Of a stretch of 26,478 nt of DNA, positions 1 through 8,364 are shown piece by piece. The notes below the pieces were generated by a model, which made no database searches, was not told where the DNA came from, and saw nothing but the letters and a program-made list of their open reading frames with translations. Positions within the stretch are counted from its first letter, which is position 1, and every line of letters begins with the position of its first letter. Origin of the DNA: an uncultured Christensenellaceae bacterium (GTDB lineage Bacteria > Bacillota > Clostridia > Christensenellales > Borkfalkiaceae); the NCBI GenBank assembly GCA_910587825.1, contig CAJUNJ010000002.1, positions 172,585-199,062 of the forward strand. Reading direction: 5' to 3'. The position numbers were made by a program, and so were the translations under genes.

Positions 1-19
1 CAGATTTACTTAAATGCAT
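1..19 (-). CDS. 5' end of a leftward gene cut by the window edge
   Basis: An ATG (complement of 17-19) follows a good ribosome site (AAAGGAG, complement of about 27-33) and reads MHLSKS before the window ends. It continues the leftward operon. Too little is visible to name it. Confidence 0.6.
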
Positions 20-44
20 ATATTTCTCCTTTACATTTAATATC

Positions 45-113
45 TTAAAAACAGCATATAGCCAACAATATAACTATTGAAGCCAATATCGTTTGTTTAA
101 TTAACCTATTCAC
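45..113 (-). CDS. possible 22-residue hydrophobic peptide
   Basis: A GTG that overlaps the end of the zinc-ribbon gene opens a 22-codon frame reading VNRLIKQTILASIVILLAIC and ending CF. It has a basic start followed by a single hydrophobic helix, which would suit a one-pass membrane peptide. The ribosome site is weak (AAAGG very close to the GTG). It fills the only gap between the upstream gene and the ribosome site of the next one. It may not be translated. Confidence 0.3.
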   Translation of the reverse strand: MNRLIKQTILASIVILLAICCF

Positions 114-306
114 CTTTATTACCGCTTTTTCTGTGATGTAGAAGCCAATCGCTCGCAAGCCGCTTATCGTATATAGCCTCAAACTCAACACTGTAAAAAA
201 TATTTCCGCATTTCTTACACTTTCTTTTTCTATAAGTTTCTTTTTGGATTGGATTTTTTACAGAATCTATCACATCTGATTTATTATTACATATAGGACA
301 GTCCAT
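106..306 (-). CDS. small zinc-ribbon protein, copy 1
   Basis: A 66-residue protein with two CxxC knuckles (CPIC near residue 3, CKKC near 30), giving a four-cysteine zinc ribbon like the N-terminal half of NrdR or a phage Ogr-type finger. The middle ETYRKRKCKKCG and the following FYSVEFE closely match the gene at 566-757, so the two are paralogues separated by one unrelated gene. Its ATG overlaps the stop of the upstream gene (TAATG), indicating translational coupling. Likely a small DNA- or RNA-binding accessory protein; the precise role is unknown. Confidence 0.75.
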   Translation of the reverse strand: MDCPICNNKSDVIDSVKNPIQKETYRKRKCKKCGNIFYSVEFEAIYDKRLASDWLLHHRKSGNKGE

Positions 307-563
307 TAAGAACCTCCGTTGTTCAGAATATCGTCTATAGTCATCTGATGAGGTTCGAGCGGCGGTTTCAACGTTTTCTTTTTCTTAGCCGCCTCCATTT
401 TTCTTTGATAAGGTTTAGTAATCACTTTACCCAATAAACCACGCTTTTGAAAAGTTAAATATATCGCTATAACCTGATCTTCGGGCATATTCTCTACTTT
501 ATTTTTCCACTTTTCCGTAGGATATACTTTTGAAATAGCTGTCCTTTGCTCTTCTACAGTCAC
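306..563 (-). CDS. hypothetical 85-residue basic protein
   Basis: An 85-residue soluble protein with a lysine-rich stretch around residues 53-65 and an acidic, proline-containing end. It lies between the two zinc-ribbon paralogues and is coupled to the downstream one by a one-base TAATG overlap. No family is recognised. The basic stretch would suit nucleic-acid binding, which is inference only. Confidence 0.65.
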   Translation of the reverse strand: MTVEEQRTAISKVYPTEKWKNKVENMPEDQVIAIYLTFQKRGLLGKVITKPYQRKMEAAKKKKTLKPPLEPHQMTIDDILNNGGS

Positions 564-565
564 CT

Positions 566-757
566 TTATCTCCTCACCTTGCTCTTACTGTTGATGAACC
601 AATCTCTTAATAATCTTTTCGTAGGTGGAACATCGAATTCAACAGTATAGAAAACATGCCCACATTCTAAGCATCTTCTTTTTCTATATGTTTCCTTATT
701 CTTTTTATTATGTACAATGGCAAACGACTCTGATTTGCCTCCGCATTTAGGGCACAT
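566..757 (-). CDS. small zinc-ribbon protein, copy 2
   Basis: A 63-residue protein starting MCPKCGG with a second CLEC pair near residue 30. It shares ETYRKR, the CGxxFY block, the VEF motif and a KRL..DW ending with the gene at 106-306. Like that copy, it resembles a lone NrdR-type zinc ribbon without the ATP-cone. It sits directly downstream of the SF2 helicase gene in the same leftward operon, which suggests a role in replication or regulation of the element. Confidence 0.75.
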   Translation of the reverse strand: MCPKCGGKSESFAIVHNKKNKETYRKRRCLECGHVFYTVEFDVPPTKRLLRDWFINSKSKVRR

Positions 758-771
758 TTTCTTACTCCTCT

Positions 772-2010
772 TTAATTGTTTTGAAAATAATGTTTCTTAG
801 CAAATGCTGATTGGTTAAACTCTTTTTTTTCTCGTAACGACTTTGCTATTGCTAGCTCTATACCACTTCTCGATTTTAGGTGGTAATAATATAAATCGGT
901 AAACGGAGTTGTCATTCTATCTATTCTTCCAGCTGACTGCTCCATTATCTTGTATGAGTAGTTTTCCGAATAGAATATAATGGTGTCGGTTGTTATACAA
1001 TTCCAACCTTCAGCACCAGCCGTATACTGAACTAAATACACCCACGATTCACCAGTAGGTATTGGTTGATGATTGTGTCCGTTCCACTCTGCCACATTTA
1101 AACCAGAGCTACCGCACAATTGCCTTAATAATTCGAGTTCGTAATCGAAGTTGTAGAATATAATCGCTTTCGGATGTTTCTCTAAAATCTCCATAAGAAC
1201 TATTTGTCGTGAAATATCCGTATTTACAATTCTTCGCAGTTCGTAACAGAACTCGCTAGCACTTTTTATTGGTTCTCCTGTTGCGGGGTTTTTTCTGTTT
1301 CTTATTAGATCTTTATAATCCTGAATATTATACTTAACATACACATCTTCGTGATGAGATACCGTATGTCGCTTAAAATCCATAGTAACAAGAATAGAAT
1401 TTCTAAGCTTTATTAATTTTCCAGTTTCTAAATATCTATCAACTTTCGGAAACTTTACTCTGTGATTGTAAACAATATGATTTCTAATAAACTCCGTTTT
1501 GTTTTTGAAGAATTTATTTGCAACGAACACTGGAATATAATCCTGCCAAGTATCGCCCGGTGTTGCTGACAACAGAATCCAATTGTTCTTATCTGTTATT
1601 TTGTAGAAAGCCTTAACCCAAGCTCCAGAGCCGACAACTCTTTGTTCGTCAAATATAAAGAAAGCTCCTTTTACATCAACGTACTTTTGAATATTATTCC
1701 AAGAGTCAACAACAACATTGTGAGAATATAAGCTTTCTTCTTTGTGCGTTGTAATTAAAAAGGGAACCATTTCTGATTCCCATTCTAATGTATCTCGTTT
1801 TCGAGCAGTAGTTATTATGTATAAGTCCTTCACCTTACAGTAATCCATAGGTTCGTACTTATTCTCATCAAAGTAACCGTCCTGCTCTTTAAAGTAATAT
1901 GCTAATGCCGTTCTAGATTTTCCGCTTCCGACGCCACCGCATAATATGTTTCCGTTTTTTAGACGTTTCATAGCGTCATATTGGTAATCTCTAAGACCGT
2001 ATGCCGACAT
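772..2010 (-). CDS. SF2 DEAD/SNF2-like phage helicase
   Basis: A 412-residue superfamily 2 ATPase. Motif I is GGVGSGKS near residue 25, motif II is FDEQR near 120 (a DExx form), motif III is SATPGD near 149, and motif VI is QSAGRIDR near 366. These cover both RecA-like lobes. The short length, without insertions, matches the compact SNF2-type helicases common in replication modules of Firmicutes prophages. Likely unwinds or remodels DNA during element replication. It carries six copies of the TTATATT heptamer described elsewhere, spread over all three frames. It is followed closely by a zinc-ribbon gene and preceded by a small unknown gene. Confidence 0.88.
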   Translation of the reverse strand: MSAYGLRDYQYDAMKRLKNGNILCGGVGSGKSRTALAYYFKEQDGYFDENKYEPMDYCKVKDLYIITTARKRDTLEWESEMVPFLITTHKEESLYSHNVVVDSWNNIQKYVDVKGAFFIFDEQRVVGSGAWVKAFYKITDKNNWILLSATPGDTWQDYIPVFVANKFFKNKTEFIRNHIVYNHRVKFPKVDRYLETGKLIKLRNSILVTMDFKRHTVSHHEDVYVKYNIQDYKDLIRNRKNPATGEPIKSASEFCYELRRIVNTDISRQIVLMEILEKHPKAIIFYNFDYELELLRQLCGSSGLNVAEWNGHNHQPIPTGESWVYLVQYTAGAEGWNCITTDTIIFYSENYSYKIMEQSAGRIDRMTTPFTDLYYYHLKSRSGIELAIAKSLREKKEFNQSAFAKKHYFQNN

Positions 2011-2011
2011 A

Positions 2012-2230
2012 TTAATACCCTTTTATTGGATTGCTTTGAATATCCTTTAATTCAGGAGGACATGCACCCTGTCTGTAAACGATTATTTTTGTATCGGGAA
2101 GTTCGGATTCTAATTCCGCAACATCTACGCTACCATCTTCGACATACATAATTTTGGTGTATGTTTTCGGGAGAGATTCGTTATGCCCGTCTATGAATAT
2201 TTTCTTATCTTTTAAATCTAACTTGTCCAT
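2012..2230 (-). CDS. hypothetical 72-residue protein
   Basis: A 72-residue acidic soluble protein. It is tightly packed: its start overlaps the stop of the methylase-like gene (TAATG) and it ends one base before the helicase start. Co-translation with both neighbours suggests a replication accessory role. No domain is recognised. Confidence 0.65.
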   Translation of the reverse strand: MDKLDLKDKKIFIDGHNESLPKTYTKIMYVEDGSVDVAELESELPDTKIIVYRQGACPPELKDIQSNPIKGY

Positions 2231-2961
2231 TATTCATCTCCATCTGTTAAAATATTTGCTTTATGTAAAGCTCTTCGTATTCTCCAAACATCGGAGAAAT
2301 ACATTGGGGTGTACCAATATTTATTAATATCGTCATTTTTTCGCATCGGGTCTGTAAGCGTATTTGCTATTTTTACATATCCCGCACAACCTAATAATGA
2401 CAATTGTAAATAACACATCAATCCAACTGTTTCATCTATATCCTGTCCTGTAAACAGAATATAGTTTTGAAAGTTCTTTCCTTTTTTGCTAAGAATTCTT
2501 CTAGCAACATTCGCGCTAGCAATTAACGTAGCACCCGCCCCGCAAGTCGGGTCGTTTATCGAGTGATATCCAAGTCGATTAATATCATCTTCTAAACCCA
2601 ATAAGTTTATTTCAGACATTAATTTACAAACATCGTATGGCGTAAAGAATTGTCCTCTATTCCTGCTACCCAAATCAAGCTCCATAAATATCTTTCCCAA
2701 GAAATCTTGTTCTGGATTATGTTCCAAAGCCATAGTGAGTTTAGCTAAAAGTTTAGGGAATAGTTTTCTGTCTCTTTCGTTGTACTTGTTGATTGTTTGT
2801 AGATATGCGTTTTCTCGGTTTACATAATCGTTTTTTGCTACTACATTTGAAAAAGAGCAAGCCGACATAAATATAAAGTCTTGCCAAACTTGCCATTTAC
2901 TGTTTCCATATGTAAGAATACGGAATGTCTTCAAGAAGTCTTTTACATCGTCATTTAACAT
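2230..2961 (-). CDS. N6-adenine methylase-like protein lacking the NPPY motif
   Basis: A 243-residue protein with the N-terminal architecture of type I HsdM / N6 methylases. GQFFTP near residue 103 is a motif X-like AdoMet segment, and NDPTCGAGATL near 137-147 is motif I. A QDIDE segment follows near 174. The protein ends shortly after the region where the catalytic NPP(Y/F) motif IV should be, and no NPPx is visible; a YWYTP segment sits near the end instead. It is about half the length of a full HsdM. Such short forms occur in replication modules of related prophages (from memory). Methylation activity is doubtful; an AdoMet-binding or DNA-recognition role is possible. A ribosome site (AAAAGGGGG) precedes the ATG. 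Confidence 0.75.
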   Translation of the reverse strand: MLNDDVKDFLKTFRILTYGNSKWQVWQDFIFMSACSFSNVVAKNDYVNRENAYLQTINKYNERDRKLFPKLLAKLTMALEHNPEQDFLGKIFMELDLGSRNRGQFFTPYDVCKLMSEINLLGLEDDINRLGYHSINDPTCGAGATLIASANVARRILSKKGKNFQNYILFTGQDIDETVGLMCYLQLSLLGCAGYVKIANTLTDPMRKNDDINKYWYTPMYFSDVWRIRRALHKANILTDGDE

Positions 2962-2991
2962 AAATATTTCCCCCTTTTGTAAAATATAAAA

Positions 2992-3026
2992 GAAGAGCCA
3001 ACGCTCCTTTCATTCGTCAGCTCTTC
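2992..3026 (-). terminator. intrinsic terminator after the SSB-like gene
   Basis: On the minus strand GAAGAGC pairs with GCTCTTC across a 21-base interior that has its own short pairing, followed by TTTTATATTTT. It lies between the SSB-like gene and the methylase-like gene, so it would attenuate transcription into the left end of the operon. The U-tract runs into a TTATATT heptamer. Confidence 0.7.
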
Positions 3027-3047
3027 CTATACTTTTAATATTGTTTG

Positions 3048-3539
3048 TTAAAACGGCGGTTCGTCAGGACCTTCAAATCCCGAATATTTTTCCGCAAATT
3101 CATCTTCGAAAATCGTAACATACATCGTTTTCAAATATGCTTTTACGCCGCATTTGGTTTCGTCCTTACCGGGAATCTCCCAATTATACGGGCGAATAAT
3201 CAAATCGACATTCTTAATCTCTGCGAAGTCCAAAGTCGAAATAGTGTCGGCATCGAGCATCGTCTTGTTCTTCCCCGTGATAAGGAATACCTTAGGCGGA
3301 ATGTTGTCGAAGCTTACGGAAACCTGAAGATAATATACTTCTTCCTCATCTTCGCTACGAGCAGGAAGTTTTCTGATATTCCAACCAGCTCTAAGCAATT
3401 CTTCTGCCATCTCGGGGTCATCGATAATTACACAGAAGTTTTTGGCTCCCTGTCTGTTGTACTTACTACCTTCCCCTTTGAAGTTGCGGAAGATAATCTT
3501 TGCGTTCTCGATATTAATATTATCGCGTACTTGTGCCAT
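3048..3539 (-). CDS. phage single-stranded DNA-binding-like protein
   Basis: A 163-residue acidic protein next to the polymerase fusion. The N-terminal NIENAKIIFRNF and the later VDLIIRPYNWEI and VKAYLKTMYVTI segments look like the beta strands of an OB-type fold and resemble DUF2815-like phage SSB candidates. The C-terminus is acidic and ends DEPPF, the same kind of tail bacterial SSBs use to recruit partners (DDDIPF). It probably coats single-stranded DNA for the fused helicase-primase-polymerase. It overlaps the polymerase gene stop/start by one base. SSB assignment is inferred from context, tail and strand pattern. Confidence 0.68.
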   Translation of the reverse strand: MAQVRDNINIENAKIIFRNFKGEGSKYNRQGAKNFCVIIDDPEMAEELLRAGWNIRKLPARSEDEEEVYYLQVSVSFDNIPPKVFLITGKNKTMLDADTISTLDFAEIKNVDLIIRPYNWEIPGKDETKCGVKAYLKTMYVTIFEDEFAEKYSGFEGPDEPPF

Positions 3540-6500
3540 TATTTTTTATCTCCTTTTTTATTATTAATTGTTAATCCGGATATATCGTATCCTTTCGCAC
3601 AATCGAAATGGAATTCATCATCGCAGAAGTCGGGGCAATTCTGACAAGGCGTTTCCGACCCGCAAGGAGCTAACCAAGGCGGGAGGTCAGGCAACGGTTC
3701 TTCTTCATCCGATACAAACCATTCAAAATCGCCATATTGAGAAATGGTATCTATTGCGTCATTTGCCAAATTTTCATAGAATGATTCATCAATATCCTTT
3801 TCTCTGCCAAGTTCTTTAACCATTTCCGATTCGAGCCACCGATATCCAGTAGAACCGGAAGCTGCATAATACTTACCCTTATCGCCACGAAATAAAACGC
3901 CACCGTTCGTACCGTGCTTTACGGGTGTAAACTGACCAACCCTACCAACAAATTGATAGTTATGACCTTCGCCTATTTTTTCATTCAAATCGCTGGAAAT
4001 ATCAGCAAACTGATCTTCACTTAAAGCATTCTTCTTGAAAGATTTTTCAGCTTTTTCGAGCTGTGCCTCATACACACTTACATCTGGAAGTTTTTCATTC
4101 ATATCCAAATATAAGTTACCTTTCGATACTGCAAATGTTTCGCAGAAGTCCTCAAATGCCAGCGGTTCTTTAGAGAAAAGCCTCTTAAATAAATAAGGGA
4201 CAGCAAACTGTTTACCAGTCGCCGTCCATTTTCCTTTTTCTTTTCCGTCCTTATACTTTGCAATATAAACTGCATCGTTTACAAGACACATCCTATCGTA
4301 TGTTGCCTCATGTTCGAAAGTATAGCCATACTTCTTACCGAAGTCCATTACAAACTGAATTATTTCAGGCGTTGCATTCGGAATCTTAATCGAGTCGGTC
4401 TTAATATGTGCTACGGTAAAGCCACGCTTTTGAACCTCTTCTTTTAAGTCAATCATAAACAACGCCCCTCTCTTCGCCACGATATTATCTACATTTCTCT
4501 GGTCTCTGAAAGGATTCTCAAACGAAGCAGAAGTTAATCCGTAAACCGAATTTATAGCAGTCTTTAACGCATCTGCGAGTTGCTTGGACGTCAATTCTCC
4601 ATCTTGAACTCTCTTAATATAAGGCGTCAATTTGCCATCCAGCATTTTGTTTACTTCGTCCCAAGCCTCGTGCTTGATGCTTACTCTGCCTTCTACTATT
4701 TCTCTAAAGGCTCTTGTAAACTCGGGTCCAAATAAACACTCGGCAATTGCACTGTGCGGATGCATCGAAGCAATATCAAGCAAAGCCACATTCGTGTACA
4801 TTCCGGGTTCAGCGTAAACATAACCGCCTTCTCCAACTTCTTCGCCTTTATATATGGACTTCCCACGTTCGAACCGATATCCCGGGAAGTAAGGCAATAA
4901 ACTGTTTTCGGGACCGTGCTTAGTCTTCATCATATCGGGACAAGCTTCTTTTAAGAATATCAATGTATCCCTATCAAGATGATGTACAGGTTCTGCAAGG
5001 TTTCTATAATTAAATTGTCCTTGCGGTTTTCTGTTCTTGCCAAATATAATTCTTTGGGTTAACGTATTCGTAGTATCGTTTACCGTCATCCCAGCTAAAT
5101 CTGCCAGAATCTGACGAGCCGTCCAGTCGGCAGATAAGTAATCGAATGCAGCCTCCGTGGCTATTACGTCATTATCGCAATATTCTGCTACTTTAATCCA
5201 CTGGCTTTCAGGAACGGGTTGATCCCAAGGAAGACCTAACTCCTGATGGTGAATACCCATTTCTATTTCAAGCTTTTTAAGACTCTTCTTATTGCCAGCC
5301 GACGCAAAATCGTAAATATCGGTGTACGATATGTTGTAAGCCTCACCGAACAGATAGTTTGAATTTCTATCCGGATTGTTGATTATCTTTTGTGATAAAT
5401 CAAAAAGCTGTTGTTCAGTGTACCCCATCAATCTGGCATAAAGCATATGGTTATCATATCTTCTGCAGTTAAACCCGACTAACCTAAATCTCATTAATTC
5501 TTCTATTTCTTTAGGTTTCGGATTTATCATTCTCACAACAGAGTTATTCTTACCACGGAATTTCCAGTTAACCAAAAACAAATTGGGGAATACTTCGACG
5601 TCATAAAATACGAGTTTCGCATCATCGTTGTTGACACTCTCGGAACATTCGTCCGATTTAAATTTCATTTTATTTACAATTTTTATGCATTTGTCAGCGG
5701 AATGCGAACTGTTCGCAGCAAAGGCCAACACTGCATTTCTCATATCAGAAACATCGTACTTAATATTATTGTTGTACGCGTCTTCCAATATTTTAAATAT
5801 AAAGTCGATACTCGGTTTTGTGTAACCGTGAATCTCTTTATTCAGGTTCTTTTTTATCATCATCCGTATTTCTTTTTCATTCTGTACGGACTTAAAATTT
5901 ACCATCTTATCTTCTCCTTTCAGCGGTAAACCAGAACTTATAGTTGCTATTTGCAAATTGTTACATTTTGTAAGTTTTCTTCTCAACGAGCTACCACCAG
6001 TGAAAACTTTAATTTCAATGTTGGTGTCGTAAATTCGACTAAGCTTGTCTGCATCACCACTATAAATATAATGCAGATGAACTCCGCCTCCTTTACTTAT
6101 TTCTCCGTATGTAGCAGGCCACTTACTAGCTTCTAATAGACTTGCTTCTGTATCTTTGTTTCCATTCTTGTCCTTAATATCAAAGTCTATTACAATATGG
6201 CTATCGGGAACTTTTACGTAATGCAACTTGGTTGTATCCAAGTCTGACAACTTCGTAATAACTTTATCCCACTTTTTTTTCGGAGTTTCATCAGCCGTAG
6301 CATATTGTGCTGGACATGATGCGTATTCCTTATCAAATATCGACTCGGAACAATCAAATATCAAACCGGGCTTTGTTTCAGTAGTTTCTTTAACATTAGC
6401 CTCAACTTTTTCTTCGAATTTATCAGTTTTAAACCCAATATAATAGCTTCTAACTCTTGAACCGTCATCGGCGTTATAACGCTCACGATACTCTCTAAAA

Positions 6501-7711
6501 TAGTTTTTAAGTTCTTCTTTAAATGCTCTTTGCGGAAGAGGAAATCCTACCTTTGCGTCATCGCAATATACCTTATACATTTCCCAAGCAGCTTTGAGCG
6601 AGGTCCCGTCTTCCTTTGAAAATACATTATACGAATCTAAGACATAGTTGTAAAAGTCATTTGATGCTCCAAGCATCGAGATTGGAATATAGTCATCGTA
6701 TCTACCGGGATTTTCCAAATATAATTCGTTACATTTATAGGCAATGCCGCCGAGTTCGAACTTAATTTGGTTTACTAATTTTTTGTAATCTCTAGGTTCT
6801 ACTTTATCGCCAGTTGGTGAAACATCAATAAGTCTTCGTATCAATCCCGACTTTGCGTCTGTAATCTTTACAGGCTTGTTAGTTCCCATAAATAAGAAAC
6901 ATTTAAATCTATTTACATAAGTCGATTTAAATTTTTCATTAACAGTCATAAGCTCGTGAGATACTAAACTATTTAATCTTGTATTGTCCTCTATTCTCGA
7001 CAGGTCTCCATCGTGCTGAATGGCAACCATCGGGTTTGACTTGAATGCCTCCAACGCAAACGAGTTACTGGACGAGCCAAGAGCCTTCGCATCGAATACC
7101 GAATAATATCCGTCAAATAATTGCTGAATAATATTAAGTACCGTCGACTTACCAGTTCCAGCAGATCCGTACAAAACCATAAATTTTTGTATTTTTTGTG
7201 AATCACCGGATACTATAGACCCAATAGCCCATTCAATTTTTCTACGTTCTTCTTCAGAATATAACGTAGACATAAGCTTGTCGTATGCAGGAGTCTCGCA
7301 ATTCTCTAAAGGATAGTTTAATTTTTTACTTGCATAATCCTCTTTCGTGGTTTCGTGGTTCGAAAATATAATTCTTTCATCGAGCATCTTGAACTGATCT
7401 CTCATTTGTTTCTGACAATATTTATGCCAGCTATCAATCATACCAGTTTCCGCGTCCCACATATGCAGGACCTTTACTCGAGCATCAAATTTGTCCTTGT
7501 TCTCTTTGGCGTAAATATCAAGCTCTCTGTCAATAAGCTGAATAGCGTCTTCCTCATCGGTAGACCAAAGCCCTTTTTCCTCAATCCAAATAGCATAGAA
7601 ATCCCCACCACGAACCATTAAATCCTTACTCTTTTTAATGATGAATTTGGGATAAATTTCTATTACACCGCGTTGTTTGCTGCGCGTAGAAATCATCAGA
7701 AAGTCTAACAT
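3539..7711 (-). CDS. SF3 helicase - AEP primase-like - family B DNA polymerase fusion
   Basis: A 1390-residue protein that looks like a single-chain replisome. Residues about 150-400 form an SF3/D5-type helicase: Walker A GSAGTGKST near 181, HDGDLS near 233, sensor FMGTNKP near 275 and RRLIDVSP near 290. Residues about 490-600 look like an archaeo-eukaryotic primase core: VIDFDIKD (hhDhD motif) near 504, GGGVHLHY near 541 and IEIKVF near 565. From about 700 there is a proofreading exonuclease (FYDVEVF, GFNCRRYDN, YCDND), then polymerase motifs A DIASMHPHS near 979, B KTAINSVYG near 1049 and C HIKTDS near 1104. All catalytic acidic residues I would expect are present. The start is uncertain: the GAAGGAGGG site lies about 40 bases upstream of this ATG, with a three-codon ATG-TCG-GAA-stop frame between. 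Confidence 0.85.
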   Translation of the reverse strand: MLDFLMISTRSKQRGVIEIYPKFIIKKSKDLMVRGGDFYAIWIEEKGLWSTDEEDAIQLIDRELDIYAKENKDKFDARVKVLHMWDAETGMIDSWHKYCQKQMRDQFKMLDERIIFSNHETTKEDYASKKLNYPLENCETPAYDKLMSTLYSEEERRKIEWAIGSIVSGDSQKIQKFMVLYGSAGTGKSTVLNIIQQLFDGYYSVFDAKALGSSSNSFALEAFKSNPMVAIQHDGDLSRIEDNTRLNSLVSHELMTVNEKFKSTYVNRFKCFLFMGTNKPVKITDAKSGLIRRLIDVSPTGDKVEPRDYKKLVNQIKFELGGIAYKCNELYLENPGRYDDYIPISMLGASNDFYNYVLDSYNVFSKEDGTSLKAAWEMYKVYCDDAKVGFPLPQRAFKEELKNYFREYRERYNADDGSRVRSYYIGFKTDKFEEKVEANVKETTETKPGLIFDCSESIFDKEYASCPAQYATADETPKKKWDKVITKLSDLDTTKLHYVKVPDSHIVIDFDIKDKNGNKDTEASLLEASKWPATYGEISKGGGVHLHYIYSGDADKLSRIYDTNIEIKVFTGGSSLRRKLTKCNNLQIATISSGLPLKGEDKMVNFKSVQNEKEIRMMIKKNLNKEIHGYTKPSIDFIFKILEDAYNNNIKYDVSDMRNAVLAFAANSSHSADKCIKIVNKMKFKSDECSESVNNDDAKLVFYDVEVFPNLFLVNWKFRGKNNSVVRMINPKPKEIEELMRFRLVGFNCRRYDNHMLYARLMGYTEQQLFDLSQKIINNPDRNSNYLFGEAYNISYTDIYDFASAGNKKSLKKLEIEMGIHHQELGLPWDQPVPESQWIKVAEYCDNDVIATEAAFDYLSADWTARQILADLAGMTVNDTTNTLTQRIIFGKNRKPQGQFNYRNLAEPVHHLDRDTLIFLKEACPDMMKTKHGPENSLLPYFPGYRFERGKSIYKGEEVGEGGYVYAEPGMYTNVALLDIASMHPHSAIAECLFGPEFTRAFREIVEGRVSIKHEAWDEVNKMLDGKLTPYIKRVQDGELTSKQLADALKTAINSVYGLTSASFENPFRDQRNVDNIVAKRGALFMIDLKEEVQKRGFTVAHIKTDSIKIPNATPEIIQFVMDFGKKYGYTFEHEATYDRMCLVNDAVYIAKYKDGKEKGKWTATGKQFAVPYLFKRLFSKEPLAFEDFCETFAVSKGNLYLDMNEKLPDVSVYEAQLEKAEKSFKKNALSEDQFADISSDLNEKIGEGHNYQFVGRVGQFTPVKHGTNGGVLFRGDKGKYYAASGSTGYRWLESEMVKELGREKDIDESFYENLANDAIDTISQYGDFEWFVSDEEEPLPDLPPWLAPCGSETPCQNCPDFCDDEFHFDCAKGYDISGLTINNKKGDKK

Positions 7712-7804
7712 GTAGCATCCATTATTCCGACATCAGTCGAAATATCCCTCCTTCTTCATTTATTAATTTTTTATTTTGCATTACTTTTTCCTCAATCTCT
7801 TAAG

Positions 7805-8356
7805 TCAGATATTGAGAGTGGCGTCTAAATACCAGCACATTTGGTACCAGATTTCGACTTCGCGTAAATCGTATTTACAATTATTTATAACAAATAATCC
7901 GCCTTCACCATTGCTTGAATATTCTCGGTTCAGAAATCTAAAAATAACAAACCTTGCAAATTCATCATCATAGTTGTTATCATCCATAGACCCCAAACCG
8001 AGATTATCAATCATTGTCCAGAACCATTTGCTTAGCCTGTTCCCCTCTTCTGGATCGCTCATAGTATTTTCGCATTGAAACGATAAAGCGACCATCATCT
8101 CCAACACGCTACACGGTACATTATCAATAAGCGACGCAATCATCGGTTGAATATAACCTTGCTCGTCGCCGAAGCGGTATCTCAAATCGATTCCGTCCTC
8201 TGCTCTGTTCTGATCCATTCCAATAACAACTTCAAAATCAACAGAATGTAACAGTTCAAATAATTTGGAATAGGAACGTCCTTTAAGATACCGCCCGTCA
8301 AACACGATTCCGCATAACCATTCGAAATATCGACTAGACAAATCTTCTCTGGTCAT
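7805..8356 (-). CDS. conserved prophage protein of unknown function
   Basis: A 183-residue acidic soluble protein. Segments such as EDGIDLRYRFG near residue 53, PCSVLEMMVAL near 81, WFWTMIDNLGLGSMDD near 112 and FLNREYS near 135 match, from memory, a conserved protein seen in prophages of gut Clostridia; I know of no assigned function. It sits between the polymerase block and the small membrane proteins. There is no signal peptide or transmembrane helix. Confidence 0.7.
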   Translation of the reverse strand: MTREDLSSRYFEWLCGIVFDGRYLKGRSYSKLFELLHSVDFEVVIGMDQNRAEDGIDLRYRFGDEQGYIQPMIASLIDNVPCSVLEMMVALSFQCENTMSDPEEGNRLSKWFWTMIDNLGLGSMDDNNYDDEFARFVIFRFLNREYSSNGEGGLFVINNCKYDLREVEIWYQMCWYLDATLNI

Positions 8357-8364
8357 TCAGAATA

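Noticed and set aside
3045..3644. A 199-codon plus-strand frame opposite the SSB-like gene
   Set aside because: It overlaps a well-supported minus-strand gene, has no ribosome site, and its sequence looks like an antisense shadow (Phe/Ile/Leu rich, no motifs).
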